DNA of 15,410 nt from Acidiferrobacterales bacterium (GTDB lineage Bacteria; Pseudomonadota; Gammaproteobacteria; Acidiferrobacterales; Sulfurifustaceae). Shown one piece after another: positions 5,634-12,856 of this stretch. The position numbers and the translations under genes are program-made. A model generated the notes under the pieces. The model worked only from the letters and a program-made list of their open reading frames with translations. It did no database searches and was not told the DNA's origin. The stretch is taken from NCBI GenBank assembly GCA_015492195.1, contig WGFP01000212.1, positions 1 through 15,410 on the forward strand. The letters are read 5' to 3'. Position 1 is the first letter of the stretch, and the number at the start of each line of letters is the position of its first letter.

Positions 5634-8576
5634 TTATTCAAACACTTCGTCCCACACCCGGCGCACGCCTTCCGGGAGACCGCCAAGTTCCGTGCGAGGG
5701 ATCAGCGATCCACGCTCCATCAACTTCAATCGGTGCTCGATGGAAAGATAGCGGCGATAGGCGTCTGCCAGCTCCCGCGATCGCCCGGCATCCAGCAGAC
5801 CTGCACCGGCCAAGGCTTCCAGAATATTAATATTGTCCGTATGGCGGGTAAGCACCGGATGCTCGTGCGCCCACCGCAAAACCCAGTATTGCACCATAAA
5901 TTCAATGTCGACGATACCTCCCGGATCGTGCTTAACATCAAATTCGGTAGGATTGCGGCCGGCATGCGTCTCGGTCATTTTTTTACGCATCTCCCGGACC
6001 TCCTGTCTCAAGCGGTCGGGGTCACGCGCCAGGCATAGAATTTCGTGTCTCGCCTTTGAAAATTCGCGGCACAGTTCCGGCTTGCCGGCCACCGGCCGCG
6101 CCCGCACCAGGGCCTGATGCTCCCAGGTCCAGGCATGGTTGCGCTGGTATTCACGAAACGCCGCAAGGCTCGTCACCAAAGGTCCCGCCTTGCCGCTCGG
6201 ACGCAGGCGCATGTCGACTTCATAAAGGATTCCGCCCGGCGTGCGGGCGGTGAGAATATGAATGAGACGCTGTCCCAGCCGCGCGAAAAACTGCTCGTTG
6301 GTGACGCTTCTTTCACCGTCCGTCATCCCACCGTCACCGCATGCCTCGTAGAGAAAAATCATGTCCAGATCGGATGCATAACCAAGCTCGAGGCCACCGA
6401 GCTTGCCGAAGGCGATCACCGCGAAACCCGGATTGCCGACCACATCCTTGCTCAAACATCTCGGTTGCCCGTGCTTTTTCTCGATCGCGTCCCTGGCAAG
6501 CATAAAACACTGGTCGAGTACCACCTCGGCGATCCGCGACAAATGACCGCCCACCTGTTCCGGGGGAAACCCGCCGCTTATCACGGCCGCTGCGACACGC
6601 AGAACATGCCCGTGTCGGAACTCACGCAATACCTCCATCTGCATTTCGAGATCGTCATCCGGAACAGGTATGAGGCGTTGCCGGACTTCGTTCTCAAGCT
6701 CGGGGCGCGACGACGGGGCATACAGGCTGCGCGGGTCAAGCAATTCATCCAGCAGGATCAAATGCCGTCCGATCCAGTTGGAAATCCAGGGACTGGCGGA
6801 ACAAAGTTTCACCAGTTGTGACAGCGCCATCGGGTTCTCGATCAGCAGCGAAAAATACACCGACCGTCCGCCGATGGCCTCAAGCAGCCGGATCAGCCGC
6901 GCGAGCGTGGTGTCGGGATCCTCGGCAAGCCGCGTCGCGTGCAGCAACAAGGGAATAAGACGATCCATGCGTGCGCGGCCCTCGCTGGAGAGCGAGCCGT
7001 AGGCGCTTCCCTCACGCAATCCGTGCAAGAGCCCCATCACATACTCAGGTCGATCAAAGCCGCATTCCTTAAGCACTTTGTGGGCTATGTCCTTGTCCAG
7101 CGTGTCGAGCCATATCTCAAGCAAACTCTGTTTATCCGTCTGCGCCTGTTCGTCTTGCGGTGTCGTGAACAAGCGGTTGAAGTGCTCGTGGACCCGACGC
7201 ATGTGGCCGCGAAGCGTGGTTTCAAAAGATTTCCAATCCTGCATTTCCATGGCCGTGGCAAGCCGAAGTTGATCCAGGGTGTCGACCGGGAGCTGATGTA
7301 CCTGACGGTCCTCCATCATCTGCAAACGGTTCTCCGCCTTGCGTAAAAACCGGTATGCCGAACTCAGGTCAGCCACTGCCTGGCTTGCCAGATACCCGTT
7401 TTCGCCAAGCAATTCCAACACCTTGAGAATGCCGCGTTCTTGCAGATGCAATTCTCTTCCGCCGCGAATCAGCTGGAAGGTCTGTCCGATGAATTCAATT
7501 TCACGGATGCCGCCGGGCCCGAGTTTGATGTTGTCATGAATACCCTTGCGCTGCAGTTCCCGCGCTATCATGGCCTTCATTTCGCGAATCGCTTCAATCG
7601 CGCCGTAATCCAGATACCGGCGATAGACAAAGGGCTTCAAACGATCAAGAAGTTGCATGCCGGCGGTGAGGTCACCGGCAACCGCCCGGGCCTTGACCAG
7701 GGCATAACGCTCCCATTCGCGGCCGTGGGTCTGGTAATACTGCTCCATGGCATCGAAACAAAGCGCCAGCGGTCCGCTCTTGCCGTTGGGGCGCAGCCGC
7801 ATGTCGACGCGGAACAGAAACCCGTCCGCCGTCATTTCATTCAGGACGTCTATCAGGCTGCGCCCCAGGCGTACGAAAAATTCGTGATTGCTTAACGCGT
7901 GTTTACCGTCCGTGTGGCCGTCTTCCGGATAAGCAAAAATAAGATCGACGTCCGAGGAGAAATTGAGTTCACTCCCGCCGAGCTTACCCAGGCCGAGAAC
8001 GACCATGGACACCGGTTTGCCGCTTTGCGACACGGGCGTGCCGTGTCTTTCAACCGCCCGGCGGTACAACCAGGAAAGCGCCGCACCAATACAGAAATCG
8101 GCCAATCGGGACAGGTCGGCGACCACCTCCGCGAGGTCCGCCCAGCCGGCAAGATCACGCCAAGCGATGCGCACCATCTCCCGGCGTCGCAGAATGCGCA
8201 AACGGCTTTTCAGTTCCGCCTCATCGGCGGCGCGCGCCAGATACTCTCCCGCCTCCGTCGGCGGTCCGTCTCCGGACCATTTTCTGGGTGCTGCATTGAT
8301 ATCGAATTCATCGGCGCGACGGGCACGAAACAGATCGCCGCTGTCAACAAGATCGGTCAGCATCTGCGGGTGCAGCAGACAGCTACGGGCGACGAATTCA
8401 CTGCAAGCCCATACCTTCGGCAACACCTGCAAACAATCGCGGCCGGCTTCGCTGTCCCACGGAAACCCGGCCGGGTTTGCCAGAAAACCATCCCAATGGT
8501 CCCTGACCGGCGCACGCAGGGGTTCGGGCAGCGCCGCGATGTGGTGGGTGATGATCCCCTGCGTTGGATTATTCAT
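5634..8576 (-). CDS. glnE: Bifunctional glutamine synthetase adenylyltransferase / adenylyl-removing enzyme
   Basis: A 980-residue cytoplasmic enzyme that adds AMP to, or removes it from, glutamine synthetase under PII control, tuning nitrogen assimilation. It has the two-fold GlnE architecture. The N-terminal adenylyl-removase nucleotidyltransferase domain has GLGKLGGSELNFSSDVDLIF (195–214; metal-binding Asp209 and Asp211) and VDMRLRPNGKSGPLA (257–271). The C-terminal adenylyltransferase domain has AFGKLGGLELGYASDLDMIF (722–741; Asp736 and Asp738) and VDMRLRPSGKAGPLV (787–801). Each half also has its GPGGIREIEF (353–362) or DPGGIVDIEF (884–893) motif, followed by a helical region. Length is close to E. 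coli GlnE (946). The ATG at 8574–8576 has AAGGA five bases upstream. Both catalytic halves look intact. Gene order with ilvE matches Pseudomonas. Confidence 0.98.
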   Translation of the reverse strand: MNNPTQGIITHHIAALPEPLRAPVRDHWDGFLANPAGFPWDSEAGRDCLQVLPKVWACSEFVARSCLLHPQMLTDLVDSGDLFRARRADEFDINAAPRKWSGDGPPTEAGEYLARAADEAELKSRLRILRRREMVRIAWRDLAGWADLAEVVADLSRLADFCIGAALSWLYRRAVERHGTPVSQSGKPVSMVVLGLGKLGGSELNFSSDVDLIFAYPEDGHTDGKHALSNHEFFVRLGRSLIDVLNEMTADGFLFRVDMRLRPNGKSGPLALCFDAMEQYYQTHGREWERYALVKARAVAGDLTAGMQLLDRLKPFVYRRYLDYGAIEAIREMKAMIARELQRKGIHDNIKLGPGGIREIEFIGQTFQLIRGGRELHLQERGILKVLELLGENGYLASQAVADLSSAYRFLRKAENRLQMMEDRQVHQLPVDTLDQLRLATAMEMQDWKSFETTLRGHMRRVHEHFNRLFTTPQDEQAQTDKQSLLEIWLDTLDKDIAHKVLKECGFDRPEYVMGLLHGLREGSAYGSLSSEGRARMDRLIPLLLHATRLAEDPDTTLARLIRLLEAIGGRSVYFSLLIENPMALSQLVKLCSASPWISNWIGRHLILLDELLDPRSLYAPSSRPELENEVRQRLIPVPDDDLEMQMEVLREFRHGHVLRVAAAVISGGFPPEQVGGHLSRIAEVVLDQCFMLARDAIEKKHGQPRCLSKDVVGNPGFAVIAFGKLGGLELGYASDLDMIFLYEACGDGGMTDGERSVTNEQFFARLGQRLIHILTARTPGGILYEVDMRLRPSGKAGPLVTSLAAFREYQRNHAWTWEHQALVRARPVAGKPELCREFSKARHEILCLARDPDRLRQEVREMRKKMTETHAGRNPTEFDVKHDPGGIVDIEFMVQYWVLRWAHEHPVLTRHTDNINILEALAGAGLLDAGRSRELADAYRRYLSIEHRLKLMERGSLIPRTELGGLPEGVRRVWDEVFE

Positions 8577-8820
8577 GGATGTCCTTGCATCCTCGGTTCC
8601 GCGGGCGACCCATCCCTGAATCGCTTCCTCGTGCCTGGTCGATATACTGCGTTATTCACGGAGACAACCATCCGCGGATGAACGCAAATTTACGCAAACT
8701 AAAACGGACTATCTGCGATTACCGCTTTTGCCTGACTTGTGAAACGCGGCATGCTTACATCCTGAATCATCCACTCTAATCGGCGCAATCGGCAAATTAA
8801 ATAATTTTCTCCGCATAAAC
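8577..8820. other. Intergenic spacer between groEL terminator and glnE, with a degenerate repeat
   Basis: The spacer contains no gene I can support. Positions 8670–8740 contain ATCCGCGGATGAACGCAAAT and later TATCTGCGATTACCGCTTTT. These look like decayed inverted arms of a 'GCGGATGAACGCAGAT' type intergenic repeat, but pairing between the halves is poor. The glnE promoter should lie here; I found no convincing -35/-10 pair. Short frames on the plus strand through this region have no recognisable protein features. Confidence 0.4.
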
Positions 8821-8848
8821 GTAAAGGCCCCGCGAACGGGGCCTTTAC
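8821..8848 (-). terminator. Terminator downstream of groEL
   Basis: A perfect 12-base inverted repeat, GTAAAGGCCCCG / CGGGGCCTTTAC, flanks a four-base loop. Read in the direction of groEL transcription the loop is TTCG, an exceptionally stable tetraloop, and the stem is followed by CGTTTATG. The T-run is short, partly within the stem. It lies 23 bases past the groEL stop and separates the groESL operon from glnE. Confidence 0.85.
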
Positions 8849-8871
8849 TATTCGGCGCAACAACCGCCGTC

Positions 8872-10515
8872 TTACATCATGCCGCCCATGCCGCCCATAT
8901 CGGGAGCACCGCCGCCGGCGGCGGCGGCCGGTTTCTCTTCCGGGATCTCGGCGACCATGGCCTCGGTGGTAATCATGAGGCCCGCGATCGAGGCCGCGTT
9001 CTGCAACGCCGTGCGGGTGACCTTGGTTGGATCCAGGATGCCCATCTTGGTCATATCCCCGTATTCATCGGTGGCGGCGTTGTAACCGAAATTGTCCTTG
9101 CCCTCGGCCACCTTGTGGTACACCACCGACGGTTCGGCTCCGCCGTTGGCCACGATCTGGCGCAGCGGCTCTTCCATGGCGCGGCACGCAATCTGAATGC
9201 CGACATCCTGGTCGTGGTTGGCGCCCTTGAGGCCCTTGATATTGGTGAGCGCACGCACCAGGGCCACACCGCCGCCTGCGACGATGCCTTCTTCCACCGC
9301 GGCACGGGTTGCGTGCAATGCATCTTCGACGCGCGCCTTCTTTTCCTTCATTTCCACCTCGGTCGCCGCTCCGACCTTGATGACGGCCACACCGCCGGCG
9401 AGTTTGGCGAGACGCTCTTGCAGCTTCTCCTTGTCGTAGTCGCTCGTCGCCTCTTCGATTTGAGCGCGGATCTGCTTGATGCGCCCCTCGATATCCTCCT
9501 TCTTACCGGCGCCGTCAATGATGGTGGTGTTTTCCTTGGTGATCTGAACGCGCTTGGCCGAACCCAGGTTTTCCACCGAGGCTTTCTCCAGATTCATGCC
9601 GAGCTCTTCGGAGATCACCGTGCCCGCGGTCAGGATGGCGATATCCTGCAACATCGCCTTGCGCCGGTCACCGAAGCCCGGTGCCTTGACGGCGCAAACC
9701 TTGATGATGCCGCGGATGTTGTTCACCACCAGCGTTGCCAGGGCCTCGCCCTCCACGTCTTCGGCAATAACCAGGAGCGGCCGACCCTGCTTGGCCACGC
9801 TTTCAAGCAACGGCAACATTTCACGGATATTGGAAATCTTCTTGTCGTAGATGAGGATCATGGGATTTTCCAGTTCCGCGCTCATCGTGTCCTGCTTGTT
9901 GATGAAATACGGAGACAGGTAGCCGCGATCGAATTGCATCCCCTCCACGGTTTCAAGTTCGTTTTCCAGACCGGAACCCTCTTCCACCGTGATCACGCCC
10001 TCCTTGCCGACTTTGTCCATGGCCTCGGCGATGACGTTGCCGATGGACTCGTCCGAATTGGCGGAGATGGTGCCGACCTGGGCAATTTCCTTGTGATCGG
10101 AACAGGGTTTCGAGATCTTCTTCAAGGCGTCAACCGCGGCATGCACGGCCTTGTCGATGCCGCGCTTGAGATCCATGGGATTCATGCCGGCGGCCACCGA
10201 CTTCAAGCCCTCGCGCAGCATGGCCTGCGCCAGCACCGTGGCGGTGGTGGTACCGTCGCCGGCGACATCGGAGGTTTTGCTGGCGACTTCCTTCACCATC
10301 TGCGCACCCATGTTTTCATACTTGTCCTTGAGCTCGATTTCCTTCGCGACGGAGACACCGTCCTTGGTTACGGTGGGCGCGCCGAAGGCCTTGTCCACCA
10401 CTACGTTACGGCCCTTGGGGCCGAGCGTTACCTTGACCGCGTCGGCCAAGATATTAACGCCGTGCATCATGCGCGTGCGCGCAGGATCGCTGAAAACTAC
10501 GTCTTTAGCAGCCAT
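8872..10515 (-). CDS. groL: Chaperonin GroEL (Hsp60)
   Basis: A 547-residue chaperonin subunit that forms the double-heptamer cage and folds client proteins with ATP and GroES in the cytoplasm. Its signature is near full-length identity to proteobacterial GroEL by eye: VTLGPKGRNVVVDKAFGAP (29–47), the ATP-site GDGTTTATVLAQ (86–97; Asp87 needed for hydrolysis), AVKAPGFGDRRKAML in the apical domain, and the flexible GGM-rich tail ending GGMGGMM. Length is typical (548 in E. coli). The ATG at 10513–10515 is preceded by an AGAGGGAAG ribosome site. It follows groES by 47 bases and shares its promoter and CIRCE operator. The 472-codon frame on the opposite strand is a shadow produced by strong codon bias in this gene. 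Confidence 0.99.
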   Translation of the reverse strand: MAAKDVVFSDPARTRMMHGVNILADAVKVTLGPKGRNVVVDKAFGAPTVTKDGVSVAKEIELKDKYENMGAQMVKEVASKTSDVAGDGTTTATVLAQAMLREGLKSVAAGMNPMDLKRGIDKAVHAAVDALKKISKPCSDHKEIAQVGTISANSDESIGNVIAEAMDKVGKEGVITVEEGSGLENELETVEGMQFDRGYLSPYFINKQDTMSAELENPMILIYDKKISNIREMLPLLESVAKQGRPLLVIAEDVEGEALATLVVNNIRGIIKVCAVKAPGFGDRRKAMLQDIAILTAGTVISEELGMNLEKASVENLGSAKRVQITKENTTIIDGAGKKEDIEGRIKQIRAQIEEATSDYDKEKLQERLAKLAGGVAVIKVGAATEVEMKEKKARVEDALHATRAAVEEGIVAGGGVALVRALTNIKGLKGANHDQDVGIQIACRAMEEPLRQIVANGGAEPSVVYHKVAEGKDNFGYNAATDEYGDMTKMGILDPTKVTRTALQNAASIAGLMITTEAMVAEIPEEKPAAAAGGGAPDMGGMGGMM

Positions 10516-10562
10516 TTTCTTCCCTCTCTATAAAAAAATAAGTTCTTACAAAAAAACGGGCA

Positions 10563-10853
10563 TCAGCCCTCGATAACGCCCATGATGTCTTCTTCACGCA
10601 TCACAAGCAGCTCTTCATTGCCGACTTTGACCTCGGTGCCGGCGTACTTGCCGAACAACACCTTGTCACCGGGCTTTACTTCCAGCGGCTGGACCTTGCC
10701 GTCTTCCAGAACCTTGCCTTTGCCGACCGCAACGATCTCGCCTTGGATGGGTTTTTCTTTAGCGGTGTCTGGAATAACGATCCCGCCCGGGGTTTTTTCC
10801 TCGTTTTCCAGGCGGCGTACCATTACCCGGTCGTGAAGCGGACGAATGTTCAC
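10563..10853 (-). CDS. groS: Co-chaperonin GroES (Hsp10)
   Basis: The heptameric lid of the GroEL cage, 96 residues from the start chosen here, the usual family length. Sequence begins NIRPLHDRVMVRRLENEEKT. The mobile-loop region EEKTPGGIVIPDTAKEKPIQ and the C-terminal EEDIMGVIEG are diagnostic. The chosen start is GTG at 10851–10853, with AAGGAG eight bases upstream, because homology to GroES begins exactly there. An in-frame ATG at 10890–10892 also has a GAGGA seven bases upstream and would add 13 residues (MTAQSLAKKGEST). Both starts look usable, and in that case the AAGGAG would lie inside coding sequence. It is the first gene of the groESL operon, under CIRCE control. Confidence 0.95.
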   Translation of the reverse strand: MNIRPLHDRVMVRRLENEEKTPGGIVIPDTAKEKPIQGEIVAVGKGKVLEDGKVQPLEVKPGDKVLFGKYAGTEVKVGNEELLVMREEDIMGVIEG

Positions 10854-10999
10854 AGTGCTTTCTCCTTTTTTGGCTAACGATTGAGCAGTCATGGTTGATT
10901 CCTCACTTTCAGTATTATTCCTTTATATTACAATAGGTTATATATAAGACAGGGCCGTAATCCCGCTCCTGGAGCCATCACCCTCTGGAGCCGGTATTG

Positions 11000-11026
11000 T
11001 TAGCACTCGACCTAGATGAGTGCTAA
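11000..11026 (-). promoter_or_regulatory. CIRCE operator (HrcA-binding site) for groESL
   Basis: TTAGCACTC, nine spacer bases (11009–11017) and GAGTGCTAA match the CIRCE consensus perfectly in both arms. CIRCE is the known DNA site of the heat-shock repressor HrcA, and as part of the leader RNA it can also affect stability. It begins at the -10 hexamer of the promoter at 11026–11053 and covers the expected transcription start, so HrcA binding should block initiation. hrcA itself is not in the window. Confidence 0.97.
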
Positions 11027-11053
11027 TGATAATAGGCGCCGGTGCATTGTCAA
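11026..11053 (-). promoter_or_regulatory. Sigma70-type promoter of groESL
   Basis: On the minus strand a perfect -35 TTGACA (11048–11053) is separated by 16 bases from TATCAT (11026–11031). TATTAT at 11029–11034 looks better as a hexamer but leaves only 13 bases of spacing. Transcription would start near 11019, giving a leader of about 165 bases to the groES GTG. I saw no clear sigma32 promoter, so heat induction is probably mainly HrcA/CIRCE-based. Confidence 0.75.
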
Positions 11054-11137
11054 CCCCCGGCGGGTCTATGGGGGACACCTGAATCAGTGACTTCATTGAC
11101 TGCCTCATTCCAAATCAGCAAGTTGCCGTTTCATAAA

Positions 11138-11228
11138 GTGAGGAATGAGGGGTTAGGAGTAAGGCGAAAATTATTAAATATCAGTGGGTGGAGGGTTTTC
11201 TCCTCACGTCTCACCCCTCACGCCTCAC
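11138..11228. repeat. Imperfect intergenic palindrome, 'GTGAGG/CCTCAC' family
   Basis: Two 33-base arms (11138–11170 and 11196–11228) are inverted copies matching at 26 of 33 positions; both read GTGAGG..TGAGGGGT..G inward and end GAAAA. The loop is 25 bases and AT-rich. It fills the space between the groES promoter and the 3' end of fxsA (stop at 11240). Both operons are on the minus strand, so an fxsA read-through transcript would carry the hairpin just before the groES promoter. No T-run follows, so a classical terminator is not supported. The sequence is unrelated to the 'ACCGCAAAG' palindromes. Confidence 0.8.
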
Positions 11229-11239
11229 GGATTCACGTA

Positions 11240-11686
11240 CTAGCGATCCAGCCGTCGGGATTCGCCCTCCAGGACGCGGGGGCGTTTTTCCGCCCGTGGG
11301 GGAGACGTGGAACTCGGGCCGGCGACATGGATCACACCGCGTCGCAAAAGCCCACCGACCAAGCCGCGCCGCAACATCGGAACCAACAGGAAAACCCCCA
11401 GGGCATCGGTAATGAATCCCGGTACCAAGAGCAGCGCCCCCGCGATCAGCAGGCACACGCCCTCGAGCACTTCCCTCGCCGGCAATTCACCCCGCCCCAG
11501 CATGTCCTGTATCCGGCGTATGGCCGTCAACCCCTGGGAGCGGACCAGGGCGACGCCCACCACGGCGGTGAGCGCAAGCAGCAACACGGTCCAACCCGCC
11601 CCGATCACGCCTCCCACCTTGATCATCAGCCAGATCTCGGCGGCGGGCAGCAGTAAAAAGATAAACAATATTGACAGGGGTCTCAT
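11240..11686 (-). CDS. fxsA: FxsA family membrane protein
   Basis: A 148-residue inner-membrane protein. Hydrophobic segments are at about 4–21 (LSILFIFLLLPAAEIWL), 25–47 and 75–104 (a long hairpin-like stretch, CLLIAGALLLVPGFITDALG). The latter contains the family hallmark LLL-PGF-TD. The tail is cytoplasmic-looking and Arg-rich, ending RVLEGESRRLDR. E. coli FxsA is named for suppressing F-plasmid exclusion of phage T7; its cellular function remains unclear. The open frame extends upstream to 12040, but homology begins at the ATG at 11684–11686; the extension overlaps the divergent ankyrin gene and is rejected. The ribosome site is weak. fxsA next to groES is also the arrangement in E. coli, supporting the call. 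Confidence 0.93.
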   Translation of the reverse strand: MRPLSILFIFLLLPAAEIWLMIKVGGVIGAGWTVLLLALTAVVGVALVRSQGLTAIRRIQDMLGRGELPAREVLEGVCLLIAGALLLVPGFITDALGVFLLVPMLRRGLVGGLLRRGVIHVAGPSSTSPPRAEKRPRVLEGESRRLDR

Positions 11687-11885
11687 GGGCGCCGGTATGC
11701 CATTTTGTGGTAAGAATGAATGGGGATATGCCTTGTCCAGTATAACCCAGGCTCCGGCCATTCTTAACTTTAATTGCCGATTAAAACTTGTAAGCAGAAA
11801 AAACCGTCTTTCGCTAAAATAAATAATCTTTGCTTTGCGATTTGTACGTCTTAGCCAGATTGCGAACGACTTTGGGATAGAGGGC
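11687..11885. other. AT-rich divergent intergenic region
   Basis: This 199-base spacer between the divergent fxsA and ankyrin genes is markedly more AT-rich than its surroundings, as expected for a bidirectional promoter region. TAAAAT at 11814–11819 is a possible -10 for the ankyrin gene, but no -35 at proper spacing stands out. No other element was recognised. Confidence 0.45.
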
Positions 11886-12437
11886 ATGAGACCGGCAACA
11901 ACTTTATCAATTATTATTATATTCACGGCCGCATTCACGAGCCACGCGGCAACGAGTGACGACGGGTCATTATTCAACGCCGCCAAAAAGGGAGATATAA
12001 CGGCGGTAAAAACCTTACTGGCCCAGGGCGCAAGCATCAATGCACAAGATCAAAAAGGCCGTACCGCCTTGATGCTCGCCGCCGGCCAAGGTCGTCATGA
12101 GGTGGTGGACATACTGCTCGCAAAAGGCGCCGACGTGCACCTCAGGGATAAGGACGGCGACACGGCGCTCAAGCATGCCTGCTGGAATGACAATATCCCC
12201 GTGATCGAGGCGCTCATCGCCCGGGGGGCGGACGTCAACGCGGCGAGTCATTTCAATATCACCCCTTTACGGGCGGCGGCCATGAGCGGACATGCCGCCG
12301 TCGTGAAAATCCTGCTCTCCCACGGCGCCGATCCCAACATCCGGGGCAACGACGGCATGACCGCCCTGTCATTCCCCAAAGCCAGGCAACAGTGGGAAAT
12401 TGTGCGTATGCTTAAAGAAGCGGGCGCCAGGGAATGA
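11886..12437 (+). CDS. Exported ankyrin-repeat protein
   Basis: A 183-residue protein with an N-terminal signal peptide (hydrophobic LSIIIIFTAAF, likely cleavage after Ser19-His20-Ala21), so it is probably periplasmic. Five ankyrin repeats follow: about 28–57, 58–90 (GRTALMLAAGQGRHEVVDIL), 91–123 (GDTALKHACWNDNIPVIEAL), 124–156 (ITPLRAAAMSGHAAVVKILL) and a degenerate cap at 157–183. These repeats serve protein–protein binding; the partner is unknown. I use ATG at 11886 because it places the signal peptide at the N-terminus; an upstream TTG (11835) would add 17 residues before it. The start has only a poorly spaced GAGGG. cutA begins 51 bases after its stop and dsbD follows, so it may be co-transcribed with genes of periplasmic redox and metal handling. 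That link is by context only. Confidence 0.88.
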   Translation: MRPATTLSIIIIFTAAFTSHAATSDDGSLFNAAKKGDITAVKTLLAQGASINAQDQKGRTALMLAAGQGRHEVVDILLAKGADVHLRDKDGDTALKHACWNDNIPVIEALIARGADVNAASHFNITPLRAAAMSGHAAVVKILLSHGADPNIRGNDGMTALSFPKARQQWEIVRMLKEAGARE

Positions 12438-12487
12438 TTCCGGCGCACCCGCCCAAAATGACGACCTGATCACGAACAGCCGCATCC

Positions 12488-12817
12488 ATGGAAAAGAACC
12501 GCCACCAACTTATTTTGTCGACCTGTCCCGACAAGGAATCCGCCGAACGCATTGCCCGGGCGTTGGTAAGCGAACGCCTTGCCGCCTGCGCGAATATCCT
12601 TCCGATCGCGCAGTCGGTATACCTGTGGCAAGGCAAGATAGAGTCCGCCGCCGAGCAATTGCTGCTTATAAAGTCAATGACCGAGGCGTACAACGCCATC
12701 GAAAAGCGTATTTTGGAGCTTCATCCCTACGAACTTCCGGAGGTGATCGCGGTCTCAATTGCCGATGGGCTTGACGCCTATCTCTCCTGGATCAACAACC
12801 CGGAGGAGCGGTCCTAA
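12488..12817 (+). CDS. cutA: Divalent-cation tolerance protein CutA
   Basis: A 109-residue protein of the CutA1 family, a PII-like ferredoxin-fold trimer linked genetically to copper and other divalent-cation tolerance. Landmarks are LILSTCPDKESAERIARAL (8–26), ERLAACANILPIAQSVYLW (29–47), GKIESAAEQLLLIK (49–62) and HPYELPEVIAVSIADGLDAY (79–98). Length and motif spacing are typical (E. coli CutA 112). The ATG at 12488 agrees with homology, although the upstream Shine-Dalgarno match is poor. The dsbD start lies 39 bases after its stop. cutA and dsbD are also neighbours in E. coli, where dsbD was once called cutA2, which supports a shared transcript. Confidence 0.96.
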   Translation: MEKNRHQLILSTCPDKESAERIARALVSERLAACANILPIAQSVYLWQGKIESAAEQLLLIKSMTEAYNAIEKRILELHPYELPEVIAVSIADGLDAYLSWINNPEERS

Positions 12818-12856
12818 GGATGGGCCGCCTACGGAGCCGAGGACGCAGAAGACGCA

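Noticed and set aside
7899..8681. A 260-codon plus-strand frame, and a similar one at 6117–6821
   Set aside because: Both are antisense to glnE, whose frame is continuous and carries all family motifs.
9115..10533. A 472-codon open frame on the plus strand
   Set aside because: It is antisense to the whole of groEL, has low-complexity His/Asp/Gly-rich composition and no recognisable domain. It is a codon-bias shadow of a certain gene.
11687..12040. A 118-residue N-terminal extension of FxsA
   Set aside because: It overlaps the divergent ankyrin gene and its promoter region. The FxsA family starts at the MRPLSILF segment.
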